Positions 43,738-51,673 of a DNA stretch of 64,000 nucleotides are shown here, piece by piece. The notes under the pieces are model-generated. The model worked only from the letters and a program-made list of their open reading frames with translations. It did no database searches and was not told where the DNA came from. The translations under genes were made by a program, and so were the position numbers. The stretch is from Rikenellaceae bacterium (GTDB lineage: Bacteria; Bacteroidota; Bacteroidia; Bacteroidales; Rikenellaceae): NCBI GenBank assembly GCA_017442365.1, contig JAFRZW010000002.1, forward strand, positions 1-64,000, given 5' to 3'. Position 1 is the stretch's first letter. Each line of letters starts with the position of its first letter.

Positions 43738-44826
43738 CTCCTCGTCGCTCTCGATGTAGGGGCGGGCGGTGGTGTAGCCCTCCCATTTCTCGACCACAGC
43801 CTTGAAATCGGGCGGCAGTTCGCTCTCGAAATAGACCTCCTTGCCCGTGCGTGGGTGCACAAAGCCCAAAGAGCGGGCGTGCAGGGCGTGGCGCGGCATC
43901 AGCGCAAAACAATTCTCGATAAACTGCTTATATTTCGAGAAGGTCGTGCCCTTCAAAATGCGGTCGCCACCATAGCGTTCGTCGTTGAACAGCGGGTGGC
44001 CGATATGCTCCATATGCACACGGATCTGGTGCGTGCGACCTGTTTCGAGGCGACACTCGATCATCGTTACGTAGCCATAGCGACGCAGCACGCGCCAATG
44101 CGTTACGGCGTGTTTGCCCTCGCTACCGTCGGGATAGCAGGCCATCTTCATACGGTGCGTGCGGCTACGACCGATATGTCCCGTAACCGTACCCTCGTCC
44201 TCCTCGAAGTTACCCCACACCAGCGCCACGTAGCGACGCGAGATCGAGTGGTCGTAGAACTGCTTGGCGAGGCGTGCGGCGGCGTCCTCGTTCTTGGCGA
44301 TCACCAGAAGACCCGACGTATTTTTGTCGATACGGTGGACCAATCCTGCGCGCATATCGTGCCCCTGGAACATCGGCAGGTTGCGCAGGTGGTAGGTCAG
44401 CGCATTGACCAGCGTACCCGACCAGTTGCCGCAACCGGGGTGCACCACCATACCGGCGTGCTTATTGACCATAATGATGTCGTCGTCCTCGTGGACGATG
44501 TCGAGCGGAATATCTTCAGGGGTGATTTCGACCTCGCGGCGGGGGTATGGCATTACGATCGAGATGCGGTCGAGCGGTTTGACCTTGTAGCTCGATTTTG
44601 TGGGCACACCATTGACCAGAATGTTGCCATTGTCGGCGGCGGTTTGGATTCGGTTGCGCGACACGTGCTCCATACGAATCGTCAGAAATTTGTCGATTCG
44701 CATCATCGCCTGTCCCTTATCGACCGTCAGCGCAAAGTGCTCGAACAGTTCGTCGCCCGAACGTTCGCCCGCACCCTCGTCGCCCTCCTCGTCGAGCAAC
44801 AGAATATCCTCGTCGTCGTTGATCAT
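43735..44826 (-). CDS. rluD: RluA/RluD-family rRNA pseudouridine synthase
   Basis: A 363-residue enzyme that isomerises uridines in 23S rRNA. An acidic leader (about 1-25) is followed by an S4 RNA-binding domain (RIDKFLTIRMEHVSRNRIQ, about 43-61; NGNILVNGVP). The catalytic core has the aspartate in HRIDKNTSGLLVIAKN (about 165-180), RRYVALVWG and GRTHQIRVHMEHIGHP (about 263-278). With an S4 domain it is closest to RluD, but the exact target site cannot be proven. It is the fourth gene of tgt-lptF/G-PASTA-rluD, 20 bases after the PASTA gene. Confidence 0.9.
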   Translation of the reverse strand: MINDDEDILLLDEEGDEGAGERSGDELFEHFALTVDKGQAMMRIDKFLTIRMEHVSRNRIQTAADNGNILVNGVPTKSSYKVKPLDRISIVMPYPRREVEITPEDIPLDIVHEDDDIIMVNKHAGMVVHPGCGNWSGTLVNALTYHLRNLPMFQGHDMRAGLVHRIDKNTSGLLVIAKNEDAAARLAKQFYDHSISRRYVALVWGNFEEDEGTVTGHIGRSRTHRMKMACYPDGSEGKHAVTHWRVLRRYGYVTMIECRLETGRTHQIRVHMEHIGHPLFNDERYGGDRILKGTTFSKYKQFIENCFALMPRHALHARSLGFVHPRTGKEVYFESELPPDFKAVVEKWEGYTTARPYIESDEE

Positions 44827-44846
44827 ATGCGGTGAGTTACAGCGGT

Positions 44847-45881
44847 TTAGTCAGAGAATGTAGTCTCTTCCGTAGCCTCGCTTGTGGCAGGCTCCTCGAT
44901 GGGCGTAATCACCTCGCCCTCGGGAATATACTGCTCACCACGAGCCACAGCAGCCAACGAATCGGCAGCGCGACGCTCGGCTTTGTAGGCTGCCTCGATG
45001 ACCATCAACGAGTCGGTGATCTGCGCCTCACGCAACTCGCGCTCGCCCTCCAAACGGCGTGCGGCACGATCCGACGCCACGCTCTGCTTCTCGATCTTCT
45101 CGGGGTCGAGCGTCAGGTGCAGATCGACACGCTGACCCAGCGAGAGCACCTTATTCTGTTGAGGCGATTGCAGATAGACACGTGCGTCCTTGCGGTCGAG
45201 CACCTCGATACCCTCGTCATAGACGATTCGGCCGACATTCAGACCCACCTCCCACAGACGGCTCTTGGCCTCTTTCAGCGGGAATCCGATCACCTTCGGC
45301 ACGCTCACTGCGCCGCTCTCGGCCGACACACCCACAACGAGCGTGATACCCGAGCCTGCCTCGGCCTCGATGTTGTCGTTGCGTGTGATGACGCGGTCGC
45401 GGAAACGCTCCTCCAACACGTTGTTGGTCGCCATATCCGACTGATAGATCAGCTCGGCGATCTCCAAACCTGCAATTTCGAGATTATTTTTGGCCTGACG
45501 CAACGAGTATCCCGTTACGTAGGGGATTCGTACCGACTTCTGAGCGAACGAGTTGATCGTAACATAGACCTTGCGTCCGGGCTTGACCGCGACGTCGGCC
45601 TTGGGGTTCTGCTCCAAGACGATACCGCCATCATAGACAGGCACATAGAGCGAGTCATTGACGATAATCTCCAAGTCGTGCTTCTTGGCCAGATGTTCAG
45701 CGTCGCCGATGGCAATGCCCGTAAAATCGGGTACTGCGCAACGTGCTCCGTGTCGTGTTCCGAGCTGCATCAGGTAGTGCGCAGCGATGAGCATTGCAAC
45801 GATTGCCAATACGATCCACACCAACGTACGCAATACGGGCGAGGTGCGGAAAGTTTCGTATGTCTTCTTAATAAAACTCAT
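44847..45881 (-). CDS. Membrane-anchored triple-PASTA protein
   Basis: A 344-residue protein with a short cytoplasmic N-terminus, one transmembrane segment (about 19-39) and three PASTA domains: about 48-112 (CAVPDFTGIAIGDAEHLAKK), 115-188 (IPYVTGYSLRQAKNNLEIAG) and 192-260 (VPKVIGFPLKEAKSRLWEVG). A charged helical tail ends it. There is no kinase domain, unlike PASTA kinases of Gram-positives. PASTA modules commonly bind peptidoglycan, so a cell-wall role is inferred. It lies between the lptF/G permease gene and rluD. Confidence 0.88.
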   Translation of the reverse strand: MSFIKKTYETFRTSPVLRTLVWIVLAIVAMLIAAHYLMQLGTRHGARCAVPDFTGIAIGDAEHLAKKHDLEIIVNDSLYVPVYDGGIVLEQNPKADVAVKPGRKVYVTINSFAQKSVRIPYVTGYSLRQAKNNLEIAGLEIAELIYQSDMATNNVLEERFRDRVITRNDNIEAEAGSGITLVVGVSAESGAVSVPKVIGFPLKEAKSRLWEVGLNVGRIVYDEGIEVLDRKDARVYLQSPQQNKVLSLGQRVDLHLTLDPEKIEKQSVASDRAARRLEGERELREAQITDSLMVIEAAYKAERRAADSLAAVARGEQYIPEGEVITPIEEPATSEATEETTFSD

Positions 45882-45907
45882 AACTATTTGGGTTTTAAGT
45901 CATTTTG

Positions 45908-47005
45908 CTATTTCGGGGCATTGCGATACAGATAGACCGCAATGATGGCGTAGATCATATTTGGGATCCAGACGGCCAGCGCAGGATTCATCACTCCACC
46001 CTTGGCAAACTCCTCGAAGAAGCGACCGAACAGAATGTAGGTGAAGCAGAGCGTGATACCCACACCGATATGCAGACCCATACCTCCGCGAATCTTGCGC
46101 GACGAGAGCGACACTCCGATCAGCGTCAGAATGAACGTTGCCAAGGGGTATGAGTAGCGCGTATGTCGCTCAACTTCAAGCAGTCCGATCAGATTCGATC
46201 CTTTGGCTTTCTGCTGTGCGATGAACTCGTTGAGCGGGCCGATTTTCATCGTTTTGACCAACTCATTGACACGTCCAAGCTCCGTCGCGTCGAGGTTGAT
46301 CAGTGTGTCGAGCTTTGTGTGTTGTTCGAAACGTTCGCCCTCCATCGCGTCGAACGAGCGCGTTACGTATCGTTCGGCAGTCCAGTGGTGTGTTTCGGGG
46401 TCGAACTTCACCTCGGCGGCTTCGAGCATTGCAACCATCTGATTACCTTTGTATTGCTCCAACGCAAAGAACGAAGCGCGCTGATCTCTGCCCGAGTATC
46501 CGCGCACGTAGGCATACAGCTCAGGCTCGATTTGGCGATAGATGTGGCGGTCGTATTGGATATTTTGTCGTTTTTTGAGGTATAGAGCCTCGAAGGCCAC
46601 CTGTTTTTGGCTTGTAACGGGGATCACCCAAAGGTTCAGTCCGAGCGACAGCATCGCAATAATCATCGACGAAACAAAATAGGGCCACATCAGTCGTCGG
46701 AAGCTCACGCCACTCGACAGAATGGCTGTGATCTCGGTCTGGTAGGCCATCTTCGAGGTGAAGAAGATTACCGCAATGAAGGTAAATAGTCCGCTGAACT
46801 TATTGATAAAGAAGGGGATAAAGTTTGCGTAGTATTGGAACAAAATAGCGTCGAGCGGAGCTTTCAGTTCGTAGAAATCGTCGGTCTTTTCGGTCCAGTC
46901 GAACACCACCACGATCACGATAATCAGCGCAATCGAGAAGAAGTAGGTTCCAAGGAACTTACGAATGATATAGCGGTCGAGTATTTTGAGTCCGAGTTTT
47001 TGCAT
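45908..47005 (-). CDS. LptF/LptG-family lipopolysaccharide export permease
   Basis: A 365-residue YjgP/YjgQ-family inner-membrane protein, part of the LptB2FG extractor that passes LPS to the Lpt bridge. It starts MQKLGLKILDRYIIRKFLGTY, the conserved N-terminal segment. Three hydrophobic helices precede a large periplasmic domain (about 130-270) and three more follow at the C-terminus. I start at ATG 47005, 4 bases after the tgt stop; longer upstream frame lies inside tgt and is spurious. LptF versus LptG cannot be decided here. Confidence 0.9.
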   Translation of the reverse strand: MQKLGLKILDRYIIRKFLGTYFFSIALIIVIVVVFDWTEKTDDFYELKAPLDAILFQYYANFIPFFINKFSGLFTFIAVIFFTSKMAYQTEITAILSSGVSFRRLMWPYFVSSMIIAMLSLGLNLWVIPVTSQKQVAFEALYLKKRQNIQYDRHIYRQIEPELYAYVRGYSGRDQRASFFALEQYKGNQMVAMLEAAEVKFDPETHHWTAERYVTRSFDAMEGERFEQHTKLDTLINLDATELGRVNELVKTMKIGPLNEFIAQQKAKGSNLIGLLEVERHTRYSYPLATFILTLIGVSLSSRKIRGGMGLHIGVGITLCFTYILFGRFFEEFAKGGVMNPALAVWIPNMIYAIIAVYLYRNAPK

Positions 47006-47009
47006 TGTT

Positions 47010-48140
47010 TTACAGACGTTTAGTGAGTTTAACGACCATCTCGCGCTTCCACTCTGCGAACGATCCGTCGGCGATTCGTCGGCGCGCCTCGCCCACCAGC
47101 CACAAGTAGAACGCCACGTTGTGCAACGACGCGATCTGCGCAGCAATCATCTCGCCCGCAATGGTCATATGGCGCAGGTATGCCTTCGAGTAGAGCCGAT
47201 CGACGAAACTCGTGCCGTTGGGGTCGATTGGCGAGAAGTCGTCGCGCCACTTCTGGTTACGGATATTGATCACGCCCTCGCTGGTGAACAACATACCGTT
47301 GCGACCGTTGCGCGTCGGCATCACGCAGTCGAACATATCCACACCGCGGTCGATCGCCTCCAAGATATTGACGGGCGTACCCACACCCATCAGGTAGCGG
47401 GGACGGTCCTCGGGCAGCACCGCATTGACCACCTCGATCATACGATACATCACCTCCGTAGGCTCGCCTACGGCCAATCCGCCAATGGCGTAACCATCTG
47501 CGTTATACTGCATTACGTTGCGTGCTGCACGCTCGCGCAGATCCTCGTAGCCGCAGCCTTGAACGATCGGGAACAGCGATTGCGAGTGGCCATATTTGGG
47601 TTGTGTCTGGTTGAAACGGTTGAAGCAGCGGTCCAGCCAACGCTCGGTCAGTGCCAGCGATTTCGAGGCATAATCCCACGGTGCATCACCCGGTGGGCAC
47701 TCGTCGAATGCCATCATAATATCGGCACCGATTGTGCGCTGCGTATCCATCACATTTTCGGGCGTGAAGAGGTGCTTCGAGCCGTCGATATGCGACGCGA
47801 AACGGCAGCCCTCTTCGGTCAGCTTGCGGCACGCAGCCAACGAAAAGACCTGAAAACCACCACTATCCGTCAGCATCGGGCCCTCCCACGTGCTGAATCG
47901 ATGTACGCCACCTGCCGCCTCGATCACCTCCATACCGGGGCGAAGATAGAGGTGGTAGGTATTTGCCAAAATGATCTTTGCGCCGGCGTCGTCGCGCAGG
48001 TCGCGGTGGAAGATTCCCTTGACGCCCGCAGCCGTACCGACGGGCATAAAAATCGGGGTTGGGATCACGCCGTGGTCGGTCAGGATCTCGCCGGCGCGAG
48101 CCTTCGAATCTTGTGCTTTATGTTGTAGTGTAAACTTCAT
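47010..48140 (-). CDS. tgt: tRNA-guanine transglycosylase Tgt, lacking the usual zinc cysteines
   Basis: Exchanges guanine-34 for preQ1 (or queuine) in GUN tRNAs. The 376-residue TIM-barrel protein has TDSGGFQVFSL (catalytic Asp about 93), VQGCGYEDLRERA and the nucleophile region GVDMFDCVMPTRNGRNG. The zinc-binding CxCxxC before YSKAYLRH is replaced by GTSFVD (Gly, Ser and Asp at the three Cys positions), although the later His (LHN) remains. This variant may be normal for Bacteroidota. The -7 box ends so close to the ATG that the mRNA may be nearly leaderless. First gene of the operon with lptF/G. Confidence 0.93.
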   Translation of the reverse strand: MKFTLQHKAQDSKARAGEILTDHGVIPTPIFMPVGTAAGVKGIFHRDLRDDAGAKIILANTYHLYLRPGMEVIEAAGGVHRFSTWEGPMLTDSGGFQVFSLAACRKLTEEGCRFASHIDGSKHLFTPENVMDTQRTIGADIMMAFDECPPGDAPWDYASKSLALTERWLDRCFNRFNQTQPKYGHSQSLFPIVQGCGYEDLRERAARNVMQYNADGYAIGGLAVGEPTEVMYRMIEVVNAVLPEDRPRYLMGVGTPVNILEAIDRGVDMFDCVMPTRNGRNGMLFTSEGVINIRNQKWRDDFSPIDPNGTSFVDRLYSKAYLRHMTIAGEMIAAQIASLHNVAFYLWLVGEARRRIADGSFAEWKREMVVKLTKRL

Positions 48141-48145
48141 TCGGA

Positions 48146-48153
48146 CAAAGATA
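48146..48153 (-). promoter_or_regulatory. -7 element for the tgt operon
   Basis: TATCTTTG on the minus strand, only 5 bases between the box and the ATG, which suggests a leaderless or very short leader transcript. Confidence 0.55.
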
Positions 48154-48261
48154 TGAATTTTAATTCACAATGCCCAATCCGTGATCCAAAATTCGGGGTT
48201 TAAGCCCAAAATCGTAGATTTTGACCGACGCTGAGAGTCTGTGTTCGGTGTGTGGGGGGCG

Positions 48262-48289
48262 ATAAAAGAGCCGCGCCTTTTGAGCGCGG
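48262..48289 (-). terminator. Terminator after the GlsB-like gene
   Basis: GCCGCGC pairs with GCGCGGC over a 7-base loop; on the minus strand a CTCTTTTAT stretch follows. Confidence 0.7.
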
Positions 48290-48338
48290 CCTAATCTTGA
48301 ATTTCGAATGCGGAACGTGAGCTCCCTCAACAAGCGTT

Positions 48339-49238
48339 TTAGTATTTAATATGTCGTTCGCTCTTGGCGGGATAGATGTCGGCAATGGTGATCAGGATAC
48401 CCGTCTCCTCGACCGCTCCGAAATCGTTGTTGTGCACCGTCGGGAAGACACGCATCGTGGGCGAGAGGCTCATATACGAATTGATCAGCGGGGGGATATT
48501 CTCGCCGCGCTCGCGCACCTGCTGGCACAACGTGCGGTGATCCTCGTTGTAATTATCGCCCGTGAATATCGCATCGAATTTCGCATAGTCGATCTCCATT
48601 TCGACGGGGTTGATACCCTCCATCAGTGCATCACGATCGGGGAAATATCGGTGCATAAAATAGATGATCATATTGCGCGCCTCGACATTGAAGTTGGTGT
48701 ACATCGTAACCTTGCCGAAGAAATATCGCACCTCGGGATTGGTTACGATCAATGCTCCAAGACCGTCCCAAAGGTTGTCTAACGCAAAGATACTCTTGTT
48801 GTTATCGCGTGATTGGTAGCGGGGCTGAACGAACGAGCGACCCAACTCGATGGTCCACGGCAGGAACTCCTCGCGGAACTGGTCCGAGAAACGGAAGTAG
48901 TGCTCGGTCGAGAGGTGTGCGGGGTGTGTCGAGCGGCAGACGATAAAGCGGTAGCCGCCCACGATTTCGCGCGCTGCGGGGTCCCAGACGATCAGCTGTC
49001 GATAGCCGTCCGAAGCCAGATCGTCCTCGTCGATATCGACCTCCTGACCTGTGCCACCACCGGCCTCGCGGAACGACACTTCGCGCAGACGACCGATCTC
49101 GCGCATCACAGCAGGCGAGTCGGCAGCCGTGATGACATAAATCTCATTTCCAGCCTTGTTGGTATCGCGTAGCTTTTTGTCGGCAGTCAATTCGCGTTCG
49201 ATTTGCTCACGCGGAACGGCCTCGATAATAGGTTTCAT
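48339..49238 (-). CDS. glsB: GNAT-fold N-acyltransferase, probable glycine-lipid synthase GlsB/OlsB type
   Basis: A 299-residue protein of the OlsB/hemolysin-like acyltransferase fold: VMREIGRLREVSFREAGGG, DGYRQLIVWDPAAREIVGGYRF, ELGRSFVQPRYQ and LWDGLGALIV. In Bacteroides such a protein (GlsB) N-acylates glycine with a 3-hydroxy fatty acid, and GlsA then adds the second acyl chain. A GlsA-like gene lies directly upstream here, which supports the call; ornithine as substrate is the alternative. I start at ATG 49238; the -7 box at 49268-49275 rules out much longer forms. ATG 49247 also remains possible. Confidence 0.75.
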   Translation of the reverse strand: MKPIIEAVPREQIERELTADKKLRDTNKAGNEIYVITAADSPAVMREIGRLREVSFREAGGGTGQEVDIDEDDLASDGYRQLIVWDPAAREIVGGYRFIVCRSTHPAHLSTEHYFRFSDQFREEFLPWTIELGRSFVQPRYQSRDNNKSIFALDNLWDGLGALIVTNPEVRYFFGKVTMYTNFNVEARNMIIYFMHRYFPDRDALMEGINPVEMEIDYAKFDAIFTGDNYNEDHRTLCQQVRERGENIPPLINSYMSLSPTMRVFPTVHNNDFGAVEETGILITIADIYPAKSERHIKY

Positions 49239-49267
49239 TTCACACATTTGATTATAGGGCATTTGGA

Positions 49268-49275
49268 CAAAGATA
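49268..49275 (-). promoter_or_regulatory. -7 element for the GlsB-like gene
   Basis: TATCTTTG on the minus strand in the gap between the two acyltransferase genes, so glsB may be transcribed separately as well as with glsA. Confidence 0.55.
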
Positions 49276-49308
49276 GCCATTTTAGATGACAAACAACTAC
49301 TTTTTGAC

Positions 49309-50115
49309 CTATTTTTGCATTTCGTAGGCTTTTTTACGTACAAATACCACCTGCTCGTCGTAGTTTCCTACCTGTTTCAGCTCCTCGCGCGAGATGGGTT
49401 TGCCGAATCGCAAGGTGAAGGTTTGGCCCTTCTGGCGCACCATCTCATCGACCAGCAGAATCATCTCGATATTGAACTTTATGCCGAGCTTTTGGCGCAG
49501 GTTTGCGATGTTGTAAAAGCGGTTCGAAAGGCGTCCCTCAACGAACACCGGAATAACCTGACGATCAGTCGAATGTGCCTGCTTGATGAAGTTTTTGCGC
49601 CACTCCAAATCGGCCACAACACCTTTGTTGCGACGCGAGCACAGACCGGCAGGGAAGGTCATAATCGGCAGTGGTCCTTCGAAAGCCTCGCGCATACGGC
49701 GGGCGTACTCCGAATTTTGGCGTCCGTGCTTATTGACGGGCAACCAGATCGGGCGCAGCGGCTCCATATACATCAGCAGGTCGTTGATCACCACGCGCAC
49801 ATCGCCCAGACGCGAGCCGATAGCCTCGGCCAACATCATTCCGTCCATACCGCCAAAGGGGTGGTTCGAGGCGAAGATGTAGCGGCCGTTGGGATCGAGC
49901 CCATCGAGTCCCTCGACCGTGTAGTTAATGTCGAGAATTTTGAACGCACCACGTATGAAATCGAGTGGTGGCTGATCGCCGTAATTATCTATTGCACAGT
50001 TGAGTACATCTTCGTGAATCAGACCTCGCAACCAATTGATTACCAAGCGCGGAATATAGCGTTTAATGCGTGGAGCTTTGTTCTCCAAAATCTTATCGAC
50101 GTCTATTCTATCCAT
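49309..50115 (-). CDS. glsA: PlsC-like O-acyltransferase, probable GlsA
   Basis: A 268-residue lysophospholipid-acyltransferase-fold protein. The catalytic HxxxxD motif is in ASNHPFGGMDGMML (about residues 83-96). VNKHGRQNSEYARRMREAF, MTFPAGLCSRR (the acceptor-binding P-G block) and VIPVFVEGRLSNRFYN follow. In glycine- and ornithine-lipid synthesis the O-acyltransferase completes the lipid begun by the N-acyltransferase, and that partner gene is directly downstream (70-base gap). It is divergent from rsmH, the first gene of the dcw cluster. Confidence 0.78.
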   Translation of the reverse strand: MDRIDVDKILENKAPRIKRYIPRLVINWLRGLIHEDVLNCAIDNYGDQPPLDFIRGAFKILDINYTVEGLDGLDPNGRYIFASNHPFGGMDGMMLAEAIGSRLGDVRVVINDLLMYMEPLRPIWLPVNKHGRQNSEYARRMREAFEGPLPIMTFPAGLCSRRNKGVVADLEWRKNFIKQAHSTDRQVIPVFVEGRLSNRFYNIANLRQKLGIKFNIEMILLVDEMVRQKGQTFTLRFGKPISREELKQVGNYDEQVVFVRKKAYEMQK

Positions 50116-50136
50116 AAAAAAGAATTTTTATGGATA

Positions 50137-50144
50137 CAAAGATA
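50137..50144 (-). promoter_or_regulatory. -7 element for glsA
   Basis: TATCTTTG on the minus strand, 21 bases before the ATG. It lies in the 86-base gap shared with rsmH. A weaker TAACTTTA at 50177-50184 on the plus strand may serve rsmH. Confidence 0.6.
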
Positions 50145-50201
50145 GAAAATATGCGCGAAAATCCTCATTTTTTGAGTAACTTTACGCCCAAATATGCAAA
50201 A

Positions 50202-51113
50202 ATGAACGCAACAACTACATATCATACCCCCGTATTGCTCTCTGAATCGGTAGATTTGCTGGCAATCGACCCCGATGGAACCTACGTCGATCTTACGTTC
50301 GGCGGCGGCGGACACTCGCGTCATATCCTATCGAAGCTCTCGGAGCGCGGTCGCCTGTTCAGTTTCGACCAGGACCCCGACGCAAAGGCCAACTGCCCCG
50401 ACGATCCTCGATTCCACTTCGTCGAGAGCAACTTTCGCTTTCTGCGCGGAGCGTTGCGCTATCGCGGAGTCGAGCAGGTCGATGGCATTTTAGCCGATTT
50501 AGGTGTGTCGTCGCACCACTTCGACTGCACCGAGCGCGGATTCTCGTTTCGTGGCGAGGCTCCGCTCGATATGCGAATGAACTACCGCAACGGTCGCTCG
50601 GCTGCCGACATCGTCAATGAGGCCGATGCCGAAACGCTCACCCGCATCTTTGGCGAGTGGGGCGAGATCGACACCCCCTACAAGGCTGCCAACTGCATTG
50701 TGCGAGCCCGCGCTGCGGCGCCGATCCTCACCACGGCTCAGCTGGTTGAGGCGGTGGCACCCTGCACACCGCGCAAGGACGAGAGCAAGTTCCTCACCAA
50801 GCTCTTTCAGGCGCTGCGCATTGAGGTCAATGGCGAGATGGAGGCATTGAAGATGGCTTTGGAGCAGAGTTTGAAGATGTTGCGTCCGGGCGGTCGCCTG
50901 TCGGTCATCTCGTACCACTCGCTCGAAGATCGTCTGGTGAAGAACTTTATGCGCAACGGAACCTTCTCGGCACAAGCCGAAAAGGATTTCTTTGGTCGCT
51001 CGACCACGCCGTGGCAACTGGTAACGCGCAAGGCTGTCGCACCCTCGGCCGAGGAGATCGAGCGCAATCCCCGTTCGCGTAGTGCCCGCCTGCGTGCAGC
51101 CGAGAAACTTTAA
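50202..51113 (+). CDS. rsmH: 16S rRNA m4C1402 methyltransferase RsmH (MraW)
   Basis: SAM-dependent enzyme methylating C1402 in the ribosomal decoding site, and a standard dcw-cluster gene. The 303-residue protein begins near YHTPVLLSESV and has the SAM loop YVDLTFGGGGHS (about 26-37), FDQDPDA, GILADLGVSSHHFD and SYHSLEDRLVKNFM. I use ATG 50202: an in-frame ATG at 50130 exists, but it lies upstream of a possible promoter (50177-50184) and homologues start at the YHTPVLL block. No mraZ is seen upstream. Confidence 0.94.
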   Translation: MNATTTYHTPVLLSESVDLLAIDPDGTYVDLTFGGGGHSRHILSKLSERGRLFSFDQDPDAKANCPDDPRFHFVESNFRFLRGALRYRGVEQVDGILADLGVSSHHFDCTERGFSFRGEAPLDMRMNYRNGRSAADIVNEADAETLTRIFGEWGEIDTPYKAANCIVRARAAAPILTTAQLVEAVAPCTPRKDESKFLTKLFQALRIEVNGEMEALKMALEQSLKMLRPGGRLSVISYHSLEDRLVKNFMRNGTFSAQAEKDFFGRSTTPWQLVTRKAVAPSAEEIERNPRSRSARLRAAEKL

Positions 51114-51133
51114 CAACACAACTGAACGACGCA

Positions 51134-51670
51134 ATGAGATTCGACGAAGATATTGAGATTGACCCCTCGTTTCGTGAGGAGCGCGAGCGCGTGGCAGCCG
51201 AAGCCGAGCGCGATCGCCGTATTCGACAGGAGGTTGTGCGTGTGCTGAGTGGCGAGGCCGAGGAGGATTTGGCCGAGGACGAGCGTCTGCGTTTGGAGCA
51301 GAAGGAGCGCGAGGCCGAAGAGCGCGAAGCCGAGGAGCGTCGCCGCAATAGCTGGTGGAACAAGTGGTTTCAGGCACTATTTACGGGCGAGATCCTGACC
51401 AACGAGGAGACGCGCCACATCTACCCCTATCTGATGTTTGTGGCGGGAATGTTCTTCCTGAGTATCTTCATTCTCTTCTCGGCTCTGCGTTTGGACATCA
51501 AGCGTTCGCGTCTGCAAGACGAGCTGCGAGTGTTGCAGGAGCAGTCGGTGCGCCAATCCGAGCAGCTCTACAAAGCCACCTCGCGCAGTGCGATCATCGA
51601 GCAGTCGAAGGCTCGCGGATTGGATCTCGAAGAGTTGCCGACTCAAACCTATGTTATCGATAACGATTAA
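51134..51670 (+). CDS. ftsL: FtsL-like divisome protein
   Basis: A 178-residue bitopic membrane protein: a long Glu/Arg-rich cytoplasmic region (about 1-80) with helical repeats, a WWNKWFQALFTGE segment, one transmembrane helix (LMFVAGMFFLSIFILFSAL, about 100-118) and a periplasmic leucine-zipper-like coiled coil. Position between rsmH and ftsI and this topology identify FtsL, which works with FtsB and FtsQ. The cytoplasmic part is much longer than in E. coli FtsL (121 residues). Sequence identity in this family is very low, so the call rests on context. Confidence 0.82.
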   Translation: MRFDEDIEIDPSFREERERVAAEAERDRRIRQEVVRVLSGEAEEDLAEDERLRLEQKEREAEEREAEERRRNSWWNKWFQALFTGEILTNEETRHIYPYLMFVAGMFFLSIFILFSALRLDIKRSRLQDELRVLQEQSVRQSEQLYKATSRSAIIEQSKARGLDLEELPTQTYVIDND

Positions 51671-51673
51671 GTT

